In this document: piece after piece, positions 56,258-64,000 of the stretch
How positions within the stretch are numbered: position 1 is the first letter of the stretch
Layout of the letters: each line of letters opens with the position of its first letter
Assembly (NCBI RefSeq): GCF_007018965.1
Contig: NZ_VJYZ01000004.1
Span: 186,001-250,000, forward strand
From: Paracoccus marinus
GTDB lineage: Bacteria; Pseudomonadota; Alphaproteobacteria; Rhodobacterales; Rhodobacteraceae
Reading direction: 5' to 3'
Length of the DNA: 64,000 bases
Notes under the pieces: generated by a model
Seen by the model: only the letters and a program-made list of their open reading frames with translations
Databases searched by the model: none
What the model was told of the DNA's origin: nothing
Made by a program: the position numbers and the translations under genes

Positions 56258-57427
56258 ATGGCGATCATGGACTTTCTCACCGGCGAATTCATCGACGTCA
56301 TCGAATGGACCGACGACACCCGCGACACGCTGGTGTGGCGGTTCGAGACGCGCGGCAACGCCATCAAGTACGGCGCCAAGCTGACCGTGCGCGAAGGCCA
56401 GGCGGCGGTGTTCGTCCACGAGGGGCAGCTTGCCGACGTGTTCGGGCCGGGCCTTTACCTGCTGGAAACCAACAACATGCCGGTGCTGACGCGGCTTCAG
56501 CACTGGCACCACGGCTTCCGCTCGCCGTTCAAGTCGGAAATCTACTTCGTCAACACGACCCGCTTCAACGACCAGAAATGGGGCACCCGCAACCCGCTGA
56601 TCGCGCGCGACCCCGAGTTCGGGCCGGTCCGCATCCGCGCCTTCGGCACCTACACGATGCGCGTGACCGACCCCGGCCGGTTCCTTACGGAAATCGTGGG
56701 CACCGACGGTGAGTTCACCCGCGACGAGATCGCGTTCCAGCTGCGCAACATCATCGTGCAGGAAGTCGCGCGCGTGATCGCGTCGAGCAACCTTCCCGTG
56801 CTGGACATGGCCGCCAACACCCGGGAACTGGGCGACCTGATCGCCAAGGCCATCGCTCCCGCGATCACCCAGTACGGCCTGACCATCCCCGAGTTCTACA
56901 TCGAGAACATCAGCCTGCCGCAGGAAGTCGAGAAGATGCTCGACAAGCGCACCTCGATGGGGATCGTGGGCGACCTGAACCGCTTCGGCCAGTACGCGCA
57001 GGCCGAGGCGATGCTGAACGCCTCGCAGAACCAGGGCGGGGCCGGCGCGGGCTTCGGCGCGGCGCTGGGTGCGGGGCTTGGGATGGGGGCAGGGATGGGT
57101 GCCGGGATGGCGGCCCGCCCGCCGGAATATACCCAAGGTCCATGGGGGCCGGCCGGCCCGGTTCAGCAGCAGCACCAGCCGCAACCCGCGCCGGGCATGA
57201 TCGCGCCCCAGTCCAGCACCCCCGACACCGTCTGGCACATCGCGATCGACGGCGCCGCGCAGGGGCCGTTCGGGCGCAGCGACCTTGGCCGGATGATGAA
57301 CGAGGGGCGCTTCACCCGCGACACCCTCGTCTGGGCGCCGGGACAGGACGGCTGGCTGCCCGCCGACGAGGTGGCGGCGCTGGCGCAGCTGTTCACCATG
57401 CTGCCGCCCCCGCTGCCGCAGGGCTGA
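56258..57427 (+). CDS. SPFH-domain protein with C-terminal GYF-like domain (YdjI-like)
   Basis: 389 aa. MDFLTGEFIDVIEW and the SPFH/virion-core-like domain (about 10-260: RDTLVWRFETRGNAIKYGAKLTVREGQAAVF, LPVLDMAANTRELGDLI) resemble Bacillus YdjI. A Gly/Ala/Met-rich linker follows (about 260-310), then a GYF_2-type domain: VWHIAIDGAAQGPFGRSDL, TLVWAPGQDGWLPA. SPFH proteins scaffold membrane patches. No membrane helix; probably recruited by the zinc-ribbon protein next door. Confidence 0.87.
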   Translation: MAIMDFLTGEFIDVIEWTDDTRDTLVWRFETRGNAIKYGAKLTVREGQAAVFVHEGQLADVFGPGLYLLETNNMPVLTRLQHWHHGFRSPFKSEIYFVNTTRFNDQKWGTRNPLIARDPEFGPVRIRAFGTYTMRVTDPGRFLTEIVGTDGEFTRDEIAFQLRNIIVQEVARVIASSNLPVLDMAANTRELGDLIAKAIAPAITQYGLTIPEFYIENISLPQEVEKMLDKRTSMGIVGDLNRFGQYAQAEAMLNASQNQGGAGAGFGAALGAGLGMGAGMGAGMAARPPEYTQGPWGPAGPVQQQHQPQPAPGMIAPQSSTPDTVWHIAIDGAAQGPFGRSDLGRMMNEGRFTRDTLVWAPGQDGWLPADEVAALAQLFTMLPPPLPQG

Positions 57428-57445
57428 TCCAGACCCCGACGCCGC

Positions 57446-58765
57446 ATGCCGACGCCCCCCACCGAATACCGCTACCCGTGCGAGAATTGCGGCTCGTCGC
57501 TGCAGTTCGCGCCGGGGCAGAACGCGCTCGTCTGTTCCTATTGCGGGCACCGGCAGACGATCTCGCCGGGGGCCGCGCGGGCGCCCGGACGGCAGGCGGG
57601 CGGGGGCGTTCCGGGCGACGACGTGCTGCTGGCCGACCCCTCGACCGGGCGCGCGCTGCAATGGGACGCCAGCCACAAGGCACCCACGCTGACCGAGATC
57701 CCGCTTGAACAGGGTCTGCGGATCGACGCGGGCAGCACCATCGCGCAGACCATCCGCACGCTCAGCTGTCCCAACTGCGGCGCCAAGATCGAGTTCGGGC
57801 CCGACACCCATTCCGACCGCTGCCCGTTCTGCGCGACCCCGGTCGTCACCGACACCGGCGCCACCCGCCAGATCAAGCCGCAGGGCGTCCTTCCCTTCGC
57901 ACTATCGGAAACTCAGGCCAAGGCCGCGCTCGAGGACTGGCTGAAAAGCCTGTGGTTCGCGCCGAACGGGCTGACCGCCTATGCCCGCCGCGGGCGGCGG
58001 ATGACGGGGGTCTATTCGCCGTTCTGGACCTTCGACGCCGACACCCGCACCGCCTATACCGGCCGGCGCGGCGAGTTCTACTATGAGACGGTGTACGTCT
58101 CGATGATGGTCAACGGCCGCCAGCAGCGGGTGGCGCAGCAGGTGCAGCGGACCCGCTGGTATCCCGCCTCGGGGCAGGTCGCGCGGTCGTTCAACGACGT
58201 GCTGGTGCTGGCCACCACCTCGCTGCCGCGCCGCTTCACCGACGCGCTGACGCCGTGGGACCTGTCGGACCTCGTGCCCTACCGGCCCGAATACCTGGCC
58301 GGGCTGTCGGCCGAGGGCTACACCGTCCCCCTCGCCGACGGCCGCGGCATCGCCCACCAGGAAATGGAGGGCGTGATCGCCCGCGACGTGCGCCGCGACA
58401 TCGGCGGCGACGTGCAGCAGATTTCCGACATGCAGACCCGCCACAGCGCCGAGACGTTCAAGCACGTCCTGCTGCCGATCTGGACCGCCGCCTACAAGTA
58501 CAACGGCAAGAGCTACCGCTTCGTCGTCAACGGCCAGTCGGGCCGGGTCCACGGCGACCGGCCCTATTCCACGTGGAAGATCGCGCTGGCGATCATCGCG
58601 GCGCTGATCGTGGCGGCGGTGGTGGCGCTTCTGGCCGAGGATTCGGGGTATATCCGCCTGGGCGCGACCACCGATGCGCCCGCCTCGGCGACGCTGGCGC
58701 TGGCGGCGGACGGCCGCGCCCCGCCGGGCCGTGGCATGCCGCCGGGCCAGGGCGCGCAAGTCTGA
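57446..58765 (+). CDS. Membrane protein with two N-terminal zinc ribbons (YdjG-like)
   Basis: 439 aa. Two CxxC pairs twice: YPCENCGSSLQF with LVCSYCGHRQ, then LSCPNCGAKIEFG with DRCPFCATPVV. A soluble middle region (VYSPFWTFDADTRTAYTGRRGEFYYE) leads to one membrane helix near residue 375-397 (IALAIIAALIVAAVVALLA). Zinc-ribbon membrane proteins of this kind sit beside SPFH genes, as YdjG does in Bacillus subtilis. Likely partner of the upstream SPFH protein. Confidence 0.85.
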   Translation: MPTPPTEYRYPCENCGSSLQFAPGQNALVCSYCGHRQTISPGAARAPGRQAGGGVPGDDVLLADPSTGRALQWDASHKAPTLTEIPLEQGLRIDAGSTIAQTIRTLSCPNCGAKIEFGPDTHSDRCPFCATPVVTDTGATRQIKPQGVLPFALSETQAKAALEDWLKSLWFAPNGLTAYARRGRRMTGVYSPFWTFDADTRTAYTGRRGEFYYETVYVSMMVNGRQQRVAQQVQRTRWYPASGQVARSFNDVLVLATTSLPRRFTDALTPWDLSDLVPYRPEYLAGLSAEGYTVPLADGRGIAHQEMEGVIARDVRRDIGGDVQQISDMQTRHSAETFKHVLLPIWTAAYKYNGKSYRFVVNGQSGRVHGDRPYSTWKIALAIIAALIVAAVVALLAEDSGYIRLGATTDAPASATLALAADGRAPPGRGMPPGQGAQV

Positions 58766-58782
58766 CCGCCCCGGACCCGATC

Positions 58783-59304
58783 ATGGACCTGAAGGACTTC
58801 TGGGAACTGCTGAGCGCCATCGTCACCGCGCTTGGCCTGCCCTTCGCCATCCTCGTCTATGTCGCGGACCGTCGAAAGGCGCGCGAGGTTGAGGAGGAGG
58901 AGGTCAACGAGCTTCTCGCCGCCGCCTACACCGACTTCCTCAAGCTCGTGATCGACAACCCCGACCTCAAGCTGCGCTCGCCCGACAGCACCCGCGGCCT
59001 GAACCCCGAACAGCAGGACCGGATGCGCGCGATGTTCGAGATCCTGACGTCGCTGTTCGAGCGCGCCTTCCTGCTGACCTACGAGGAAAACCTGACCGGC
59101 AAGAAGCTGCGCCGCTGGCTGTCGTGGGAGGATTTCATGCGCGAATGGGTTCGCCGGGACGATTTCCGCGAAAGCCTGCCGGCGATGCTGCCGGGCGAGG
59201 ATCCCGACTTCGCCGCCCACATCCGCCGCCTTGCGGCCGAGGAGGAAGCCGCGCAAGACTCGGCCGCTCGCGCCGCGGGCGGTGACGGGAACGGGAACGG
59301 GTAA
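58783..59304 (+). CDS. Small membrane-anchored protein of the telA operon
   Basis: 173 aa, not recognised. N-terminal membrane helix (FWELLSAIVTALGLPFAILVYVADRRK), then an acidic helical region (AREVEEEEVNELL), LSWEDFMREWVRRDDFRESLP, and a Gly/Asn tail. It follows the zinc-ribbon gene by 17 bp and ends 1 bp before the kinase start, so it belongs to the operon. Confidence 0.75.
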   Translation: MDLKDFWELLSAIVTALGLPFAILVYVADRRKAREVEEEEVNELLAAAYTDFLKLVIDNPDLKLRSPDSTRGLNPEQQDRMRAMFEILTSLFERAFLLTYEENLTGKKLRRWLSWEDFMREWVRRDDFRESLPAMLPGEDPDFAAHIRRLAAEEEAAQDSAARAAGGDGNGNG

Positions 59305-59305
59305 G

Positions 59306-60238
59306 ATGATCCTTTGCGCGGGGGAATCGCTGGTGGACGTGGTGCCGGGGCCTGACGGCCCGGCTGCGCTGCCGGGGGGCGCGGTCTTCAACACCGCGCT
59401 GGGGCTGGGGCGGCTGGACGCGCGCGCGGGCTACCTGTGGCCCCTGTCCACCGACGCTCACGGCCGCCGCCTGCGCGCGCTTCTGGACGAGGCGGGCGTG
59501 GACACCCGCGCCTGCCCGGACACCGACCTGCCCACCGCGTCCGCCCACGTGACGCTGCGGGACGGGAACGCCAGCTACGACTTTCGCCTGACCGGCACCA
59601 CGGCGACCGCGCTGGCCCCGGCACCGCTGGAAACGCCGCGCCAGCTGCCGCTGGGAACGCGGGCGCTGTTCATCGGCGGCATCAGCCTTGCGATCGAGCC
59701 CGCCGGTTCGGCGATCGAGGCGCTGGCACATCAGGCCGCGCGCGCCCGCCTGCCGGTGATGATCGACCCGAACCTGCGCCCGGCGCTGATCGACGATCCG
59801 GCGTCGCTGCGCGCGCGGCTGGACCGGCTGTTCGCGCTGGCGGCGGTGGTGAAACTGTCGTCGGACGATCTTGACTGGCTGGCCCCCGGCGCGGCCCCGG
59901 CCGAGGCGGCGCAGGCGTTGGCGGACCGGACCGGGGCAATCGTGCTGCACACGCAAGGCGGCGACGGGGCGGCGCTGCGGCGGGCGGGCCGCCCGCCCCT
60001 TCAGCGGCCGGCGCTGCGGGTGCCGGTCGTCGATACGATCGGCGCGGGCGACAGCTTCAACGCGGGGTTCCTGGCCGCGCTTCAGGCGGCGGGCGCGCTG
60101 GACGGGCTGGACCGCGCGAGCGACGACGACCTCGACCGCGCGGTCGCAAGCGGCATCCGCATGGCGGCCGCAACCGTGGGGCGGCAGGGCGCCGACCCGC
60201 CGTGGCGGCGCGACCTGCCGACGCCCGATCCGGCCTGA
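59306..60238 (+). CDS. PfkB-family carbohydrate kinase (fructokinase/ribokinase-like)
   Basis: 310 aa. ILCAGESLVDVV, LPGGAVFNTALGLGRLDARAGYL at the substrate side and VVDTIGAGDSFNAGFLAAL with the catalytic Asp of the anion hole are the PfkB signatures. Sugar specificity is not readable. It sits directly after the telA cluster but has a metabolic look and may be there by chance. Confidence 0.9.
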   Translation: MILCAGESLVDVVPGPDGPAALPGGAVFNTALGLGRLDARAGYLWPLSTDAHGRRLRALLDEAGVDTRACPDTDLPTASAHVTLRDGNASYDFRLTGTTATALAPAPLETPRQLPLGTRALFIGGISLAIEPAGSAIEALAHQAARARLPVMIDPNLRPALIDDPASLRARLDRLFALAAVVKLSSDDLDWLAPGAAPAEAAQALADRTGAIVLHTQGGDGAALRRAGRPPLQRPALRVPVVDTIGAGDSFNAGFLAALQAAGALDGLDRASDDDLDRAVASGIRMAAATVGRQGADPPWRRDLPTPDPA

Positions 60239-60262
60239 CGCGAACCCTTCAGTCGCAGACCG

Positions 60263-62641
60263 TCAGTCCGGCACCTTCTGCCCGGTCCGCGCCGACGGCA
60301 CTTCGGGCGGCATGGTGCTGATCGGCGCAGGCTCCTCGCCCGTCAGGCGCTCGGCGACCTCGGCCGCCAGCGTTTCCAGCAGCCGCAGCTCGTCGTCGTC
60401 CATCTCGCGGATCTCGTCGTGCATCAGGCACAGCGCGCCAAGGATCACGCCGTCCGCCTGCCGCAGCGGCGCGGCGGCAAGCGCGCGGGCCTTCCACGCC
60501 CGCAGTACCGGGTTCTCGGCCAGCAGCGGCTCGCGCTCGATGTCGGGGACCATCCAGGGCGTGCCGTCGTCCAGAAGCTGGGCGGCGATCGGCGCGCCGT
60601 GCGGCAGCAAGATCAGGTCGCGCCCGTCGCTGGTGCGCGCGCCGGGCAGGTCGTGGCTCGCGCCGATGACAAGCTCGTGCTGCGCCTCGATGGCAAGGAC
60701 GGCGGCGGTGTCCACGTCGAACACGTCGGCCGCCCGCTTGGCCAAGTCGTCCAGATCCTCGCGCAGCGCCGGGTCGGCCAGCGACACGCCCGCCAGCGCC
60801 TGGCTGCGGGTGGCGGCGGCCTTGGGGTCCTGCACCACCTGCACCGCGCCCGCGGCCGTGTGCCGGATCATCAGCGTGATCCGCTGCACCGCCTCGTCGA
60901 TCGAGGCGACGATCGCGTCCGCGCCCAGCGCCTCGCGCCGCGCGGCGGTCAGGTCCGCAAGCGGCACGTTCCACAGGCCCATCACGATCTTCACCTGCGG
61001 CCAGCGCGCGCGGATGCGGCGGGCGAGGTTGCGGGCGGCGGCATCCGGCTCGCCACTGAAGAAGCTGATGAGCGCGACCTCGACGCCCGCGAGTTCCAGC
61101 CCGTCCACCCGGCGCGACGAGATCGTGCCCGCCGCCCGTTCGGTCGCGGCGATCCCGTCCATCCGCAGCGCGTGGCCCAGCATCTCGCAGGCCTGGCGGT
61201 CGATTTCCCACTTGCCCGCGATGCAGGCCACACGCGGGGGCGCGTCCTCGGCCACCGGGGCGGGGTATTCGCCGCGCAGTTCCTCGAGCAGTTCGTCCAT
61301 GCCGCTGGAAAAGCGCAGCCGATGCTCGGCCCGGGCGTTGTTGATATAGTCGTTGCTGGCCTGACGCAGCACGTCCATGCCTTCCTCGCTGTAAAAGCGG
61401 GTGAGCGAGGTTTCCTCGATCGCCTCGTCGGCGATGTCGAGCGCGTCGTCCGGCGCGTTGGCGATCAGGCGCTGGTAGATCCGCGTCTGCCGGCTTAGCG
61501 CCGGGCTGGACCCGAGCAGCGTTTCCAGCACCGACAGCTGCGGAATGTAGCGGCCGACGACCAGCAGGCACACGGTCAGCGGCGTGGACAGGATCAGCCC
61601 GACCGGCCCCCAGATCGCGGTCCAGAACGTCGCCGCCGCGATCAGCGACAGCGCCGACAGCCCGGTGCTGGTGCCGTAAAGCAGCGGCTCGATGATGTTG
61701 CTGGACACCAGTTCCAGCACCAGCAGCAGCGCGGCCGTGTAGATCACCATGTCCCAGCCGGGATCGACCGCGAAGGCGAGGCTCAGCGGGAACACCGCCG
61801 ACAGGATCGGGCCGACATACGGAATGAACCGCATGACGGCGGCGAGCGAGCCCCACAGGATCCAGCCCGGCACCCCGATCAGGTACAGCCCCAGCGCCAT
61901 CGGCAGGCCGTAGGTCACGTTCACCAGCAGCTGCATCAGCAGGTATTTCGAGATCCGCTTGCCCGCTTCCTCAAGCGCGTCGGTGGACCGGAACAGGTTT
62001 CCGCCCAGCATCCGCAGCAGCCGGTCGCGCAGGTCGCCCTGATCGAGCAGGATCAGCACCACGAACACCAGGACGATGCCGGTCGTGGCGATGGGGGCGA
62101 GCGCGGGCGTCAGCCACTGGATCGCGGTCTTGAATGGCGACACCGGCTCGGGCACCACGCGCACCCGGTCAAGGTCGTCCACGGTGCTGGACCCGCCCGA
62201 AAAGACCTGCGTGACCTCGCGCTGGACGGTGTCGAACGTCTCGATCACGCCGGTGAAGACGCCGGGCCCTTCCATCTGCGAGCCGAGGCTTTCGATCTTG
62301 GCGCGGATCGTGGACTGGTAGGTCGGCAGTTCCTGGCTGAGCGTCGTCACCTGCAACGCGAGGATCGTGCCCATCCCGGCGATGAACGCCAGCACTAGCA
62401 GGATCGTCAGCGCGAGCGCCAGGATGCGCGACAGGCCCCGCCGCTGCATCCAGGTCACGAGCGGGCTGAGGACGAAGCTGATGAGGAACGCGATCGCCAG
62501 CGGGATCAGGACCGTCTGCCCCAGATACAGGGCGGACACGACGATGGTCACGATGATGAGCCCGGCGGCGAGCTTGACGACGTCGGTTTCCTGGCCCGCC
62601 TGCATGGGATCGGTGCGGGGGTTCGGCAGGGGTGGGATCAC
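60263..62641 (-). CDS. AI-2E family permease fused to a cytoplasmic sensory part with GAF domain
   Basis: 792 aa from GTG 62641 (ATG 62605 possible; neither has a strong ribosome site). Membrane part about 20-400: hairpin helices at the start, a soluble segment (TTLSQELPTYQSTI...), then helices with VRVVPEPVSPFKTA, IPYVGPILSAVFP and SSNIIEPLLYG, typical of AI-2E/PerM permeases. Then a Rossmann-like region (about 470-600, PPRVACIAGKWEIDRQACEML) and a C-terminal GAF domain (about 620-770, AAVLAIEAQHELVIGASHD). Substrate unknown; the fusion suggests regulated export. Confidence 0.85.
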   Translation of the reverse strand: MIPPLPNPRTDPMQAGQETDVVKLAAGLIIVTIVVSALYLGQTVLIPLAIAFLISFVLSPLVTWMQRRGLSRILALALTILLVLAFIAGMGTILALQVTTLSQELPTYQSTIRAKIESLGSQMEGPGVFTGVIETFDTVQREVTQVFSGGSSTVDDLDRVRVVPEPVSPFKTAIQWLTPALAPIATTGIVLVFVVLILLDQGDLRDRLLRMLGGNLFRSTDALEEAGKRISKYLLMQLLVNVTYGLPMALGLYLIGVPGWILWGSLAAVMRFIPYVGPILSAVFPLSLAFAVDPGWDMVIYTAALLLVLELVSSNIIEPLLYGTSTGLSALSLIAAATFWTAIWGPVGLILSTPLTVCLLVVGRYIPQLSVLETLLGSSPALSRQTRIYQRLIANAPDDALDIADEAIEETSLTRFYSEEGMDVLRQASNDYINNARAEHRLRFSSGMDELLEELRGEYPAPVAEDAPPRVACIAGKWEIDRQACEMLGHALRMDGIAATERAAGTISSRRVDGLELAGVEVALISFFSGEPDAAARNLARRIRARWPQVKIVMGLWNVPLADLTAARREALGADAIVASIDEAVQRITLMIRHTAAGAVQVVQDPKAAATRSQALAGVSLADPALREDLDDLAKRAADVFDVDTAAVLAIEAQHELVIGASHDLPGARTSDGRDLILLPHGAPIAAQLLDDGTPWMVPDIEREPLLAENPVLRAWKARALAAAPLRQADGVILGALCLMHDEIREMDDDELRLLETLAAEVAERLTGEEPAPISTMPPEVPSARTGQKVPD

Positions 62642-62857
62642 GCTGGCACCGGAAATGAAATGGTGGTGGTGGGGCGACGCGGGGCGCGGCCGTCAGCGGC
62701 GCCGACCGGCGCGAATGCGCCCGCGACGCGCGCCGATGCCGTCCGCAGCAATCAAGCCGTCACGGGCGCGCAGGGTTCCGGCAGGGACGCGCGATATCGG
62801 GGCCGGGGTGCGGGAAAGCCACAGCGCGCGGCCCCCCCCGCGCGCCGGGCGGCCCGA

Positions 62858-63796
62858 TCAGCCGCCGAGCGAGCGGCGATAGATCGCGTCCAGCGCCGCG
62901 CCGTCGGCGGTTTCCACCACGTCCACCCGCGCCGTTCCCAGCCGCCCGGACGGGTCCACCACGGTCATCCCGCGCGTGATCCCCGGCGCAAGCGCCACGT
63001 CCACGCTCGCCTCGATCCGCCCGGTCACGATGGCGGGGTCGATCACGATCGCGGCGGCCAGGGTATCGACGTATTTCATCACGTCGTCGCGCCCCTCGTA
63101 GAACAGGTGGGTGCGGCGGGAATGGTCGGCCAGTGCGCGGCCGAAATCGCGCAGCGGGCCTTCGGGAATGTCCGCCAGCATCTCGTCCAGCGCGGGACCG
63201 GGGATGAAATGCGTGGTGCAGGGTTCCCACGGGACCAGCGTGATCGTGAGCCCGGCGCGGAACACGACCGCCGCCGCCTCGGGGTCGGCGAAGATGTTGA
63301 ACTCGGCCGCGGGCGTCGTGTTGCCGCGCCCGTTCAGCGTGCCGCCCATGATGGTGACGCGGCCCAGGCCCCGCACGATCCCCGGATCGCGGTGCAGCGC
63401 CAGCGCGAGGTTCGTGAGCGGCCCGATCATCAGCAGGTCCACGACCGCGCCCTGCTCGGCCGCGGCGCGGGCCTGATCGCAGATGAAGCCCGGCGCGTCG
63501 TGGCCGGCGGGCACGCCCTGCGCGGGCGGGCGCGGGGCGCCGCCCAGGCCGTCGTCGCCGTGGATGTACTGCGCGTGGACGGGCGCCTGCGCCAGCGGCT
63601 GGACCGCGCCCGCATGGACCGGCACGTCCGCCCCCGCCACCGCCAGCACCGCCAGGATGTTGTCGGTCGCCTGCGCCAGCGGCACGTTGCCGAACACGGT
63701 CGTGATCGCGTCCGGCACGCGGCCGTTTGCCAGCAGCATCAGCAGCGCCTGCGCGTCGTCCACGCCGCCGTCGGTATCGAGGATCAGGGTCGTCAT
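62858..63796 (-). CDS. Inosine-uridine preferring nucleoside hydrolase family protein
   Basis: 312 aa. N-terminal Asp cluster LILDTDGGVDDAQALLMLL binds the catalytic calcium; TTVFGNVPLAQATDN, LLMIGPLTNLALAL, IMGGTLNGRGNTTPAAEFNIFADPEAA and IDPAIVTGRIEASVDVAL match IunH-type hydrolases, which cleave the N-glycosidic bond of ribonucleosides. Start ATG 63796 is 12 bp after the argD stop. Confidence 0.92.
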   Translation of the reverse strand: MTTLILDTDGGVDDAQALLMLLANGRVPDAITTVFGNVPLAQATDNILAVLAVAGADVPVHAGAVQPLAQAPVHAQYIHGDDGLGGAPRPPAQGVPAGHDAPGFICDQARAAAEQGAVVDLLMIGPLTNLALALHRDPGIVRGLGRVTIMGGTLNGRGNTTPAAEFNIFADPEAAAVVFRAGLTITLVPWEPCTTHFIPGPALDEMLADIPEGPLRDFGRALADHSRRTHLFYEGRDDVMKYVDTLAAAIVIDPAIVTGRIEASVDVALAPGITRGMTVVDPSGRLGTARVDVVETADGAALDAIYRRSLGG

Positions 63797-63808
63797 CGCC
63801 AGTTTTCC

Positions 63809-64000
63809 TTAAGCTTCCAGCCGCGCGGCGGCCCGGTCGAGCCGCGCCACCGCCTCGGCAATCTCGTCGTCGGTGATGGTCAGCGGCGGCAGCAGACGCA
63901 CGACGTTGTCGGCCGCGCCCACGGTCAGCACCTGCTCGTCATAGCCCGCGTTCACGACCTCGGACGGGGCGACCTTGCACCTGAGCCCCAGCATCAGCCC
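63809..64000 (-). CDS. argD: Acetylornithine aminotransferase ArgD, 3' end only
   Basis: The last 63 codons lie in the window; the gene continues past base 64000. GLMLGLRCKVAPSEVV and LLTVGAADNVVRLLPPLTITDDEI are the end of class III PLP aminotransferases, and the wording of the VRLLPPL segment is that of ArgD in Rhodobacterales. Another class III enzyme cannot be fully excluded from this fragment. Confidence 0.82.
   Translation of the reverse strand, partial: GLMLGLRCKVAPSEVVNAGYDEQVLTVGAADNVVRLLPPLTITDDEIAEAVARLDRAAARLEA

Overview
The window reads as chromosome of a high-GC alphaproteobacterium, most likely in the Rhodobacterales (Paracoccus/Rhodobacter group). The grounds are the division/cell-wall (dcw) gene order with a DUF2484 gene, a complete Rhodobacter-type gene transfer agent (GTA) cluster next to cysE, LexA-independent compact promoters, meso-DAP type MurE, and a CCUCC-loop (cuckoo/CcsR) RNA array. 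No rRNA, tRNA, CRISPR array, insertion sequence or prophage integrase was seen.

Layout. 1-21199: the dcw cluster on the minus strand, in transcription order mraZ, rsmH, ftsL, ftsI, murE, murF, mraY, a small membrane gene, murD, (marR and VOC genes), ftsW, murG, murC, DUF2484, murB, ddl, ftsQ and the start of ftsA. Two blocks interrupt it: a plus-strand GH19 lysozyme/chitinase-like gene with a secreted partner (3045-4459), and a VOC/HxlR/VOC/MarR block (9677-11638). 21200-21871: a long structured leader with MraZ-type direct repeats. 21872-23705: mrp, then a gene-free stretch holding eight CCTCC-loop hairpins and one motif-less hairpin. 23706-34561: housekeeping genes (rlmJ, barstar, GFA, UPF0173 hydrolase, gatCA, a lipoprotein, an amidase, a Hint-domain protein with a perfect CtrA box, a 5'-nucleotidase, DUF952, pyrD, cysE). 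34643-49604: the GTA cluster on the minus strand, g1 to g15 plus a DUF2793 spike-like gene, with promoter and leader terminator. 49835-51043: a lone QueC-like PP-loop protein. 51068-53547: mltG and fabF. 53647-60238: an operon telA, DUF2927, SPFH-GYF, zinc-ribbon membrane protein, small membrane protein, then a PfkB kinase. 60263-64000: AI-2E/GAF fusion, nucleoside hydrolase and the 3' end of argD.

How the parts work together. The dcw genes make lipid II and the FtsQLIWA divisome and are mostly coupled by 1-4 bp stop/start overlaps. The GTA genes encode small and large terminase, portal, protease, capsid, connectors, tail tube, tape measure, distal tail, hub, peptidase and megatron; frames are intact, so the particle is probably functional. 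Every GTA intercistronic gap longer than about 40 nt contains a stable stem-loop, and the leader has a terminator-like hairpin between promoter and g1, suggesting RNA-level control of stoichiometry and expression.

The points most worth follow-up are the CCTCC-loop RNA array, the TelA/SPFH/zinc-ribbon operon (which resembles the Bacillus YdjGHI membrane-stress module with TelA in place of PspA), the QueC-like gene divergent from the GTA promoter, five helically phased 11-bp repeats upstream of telA, and the CtrA box at the Hint gene. All calls rest on reading sequence and motifs; no search was run.
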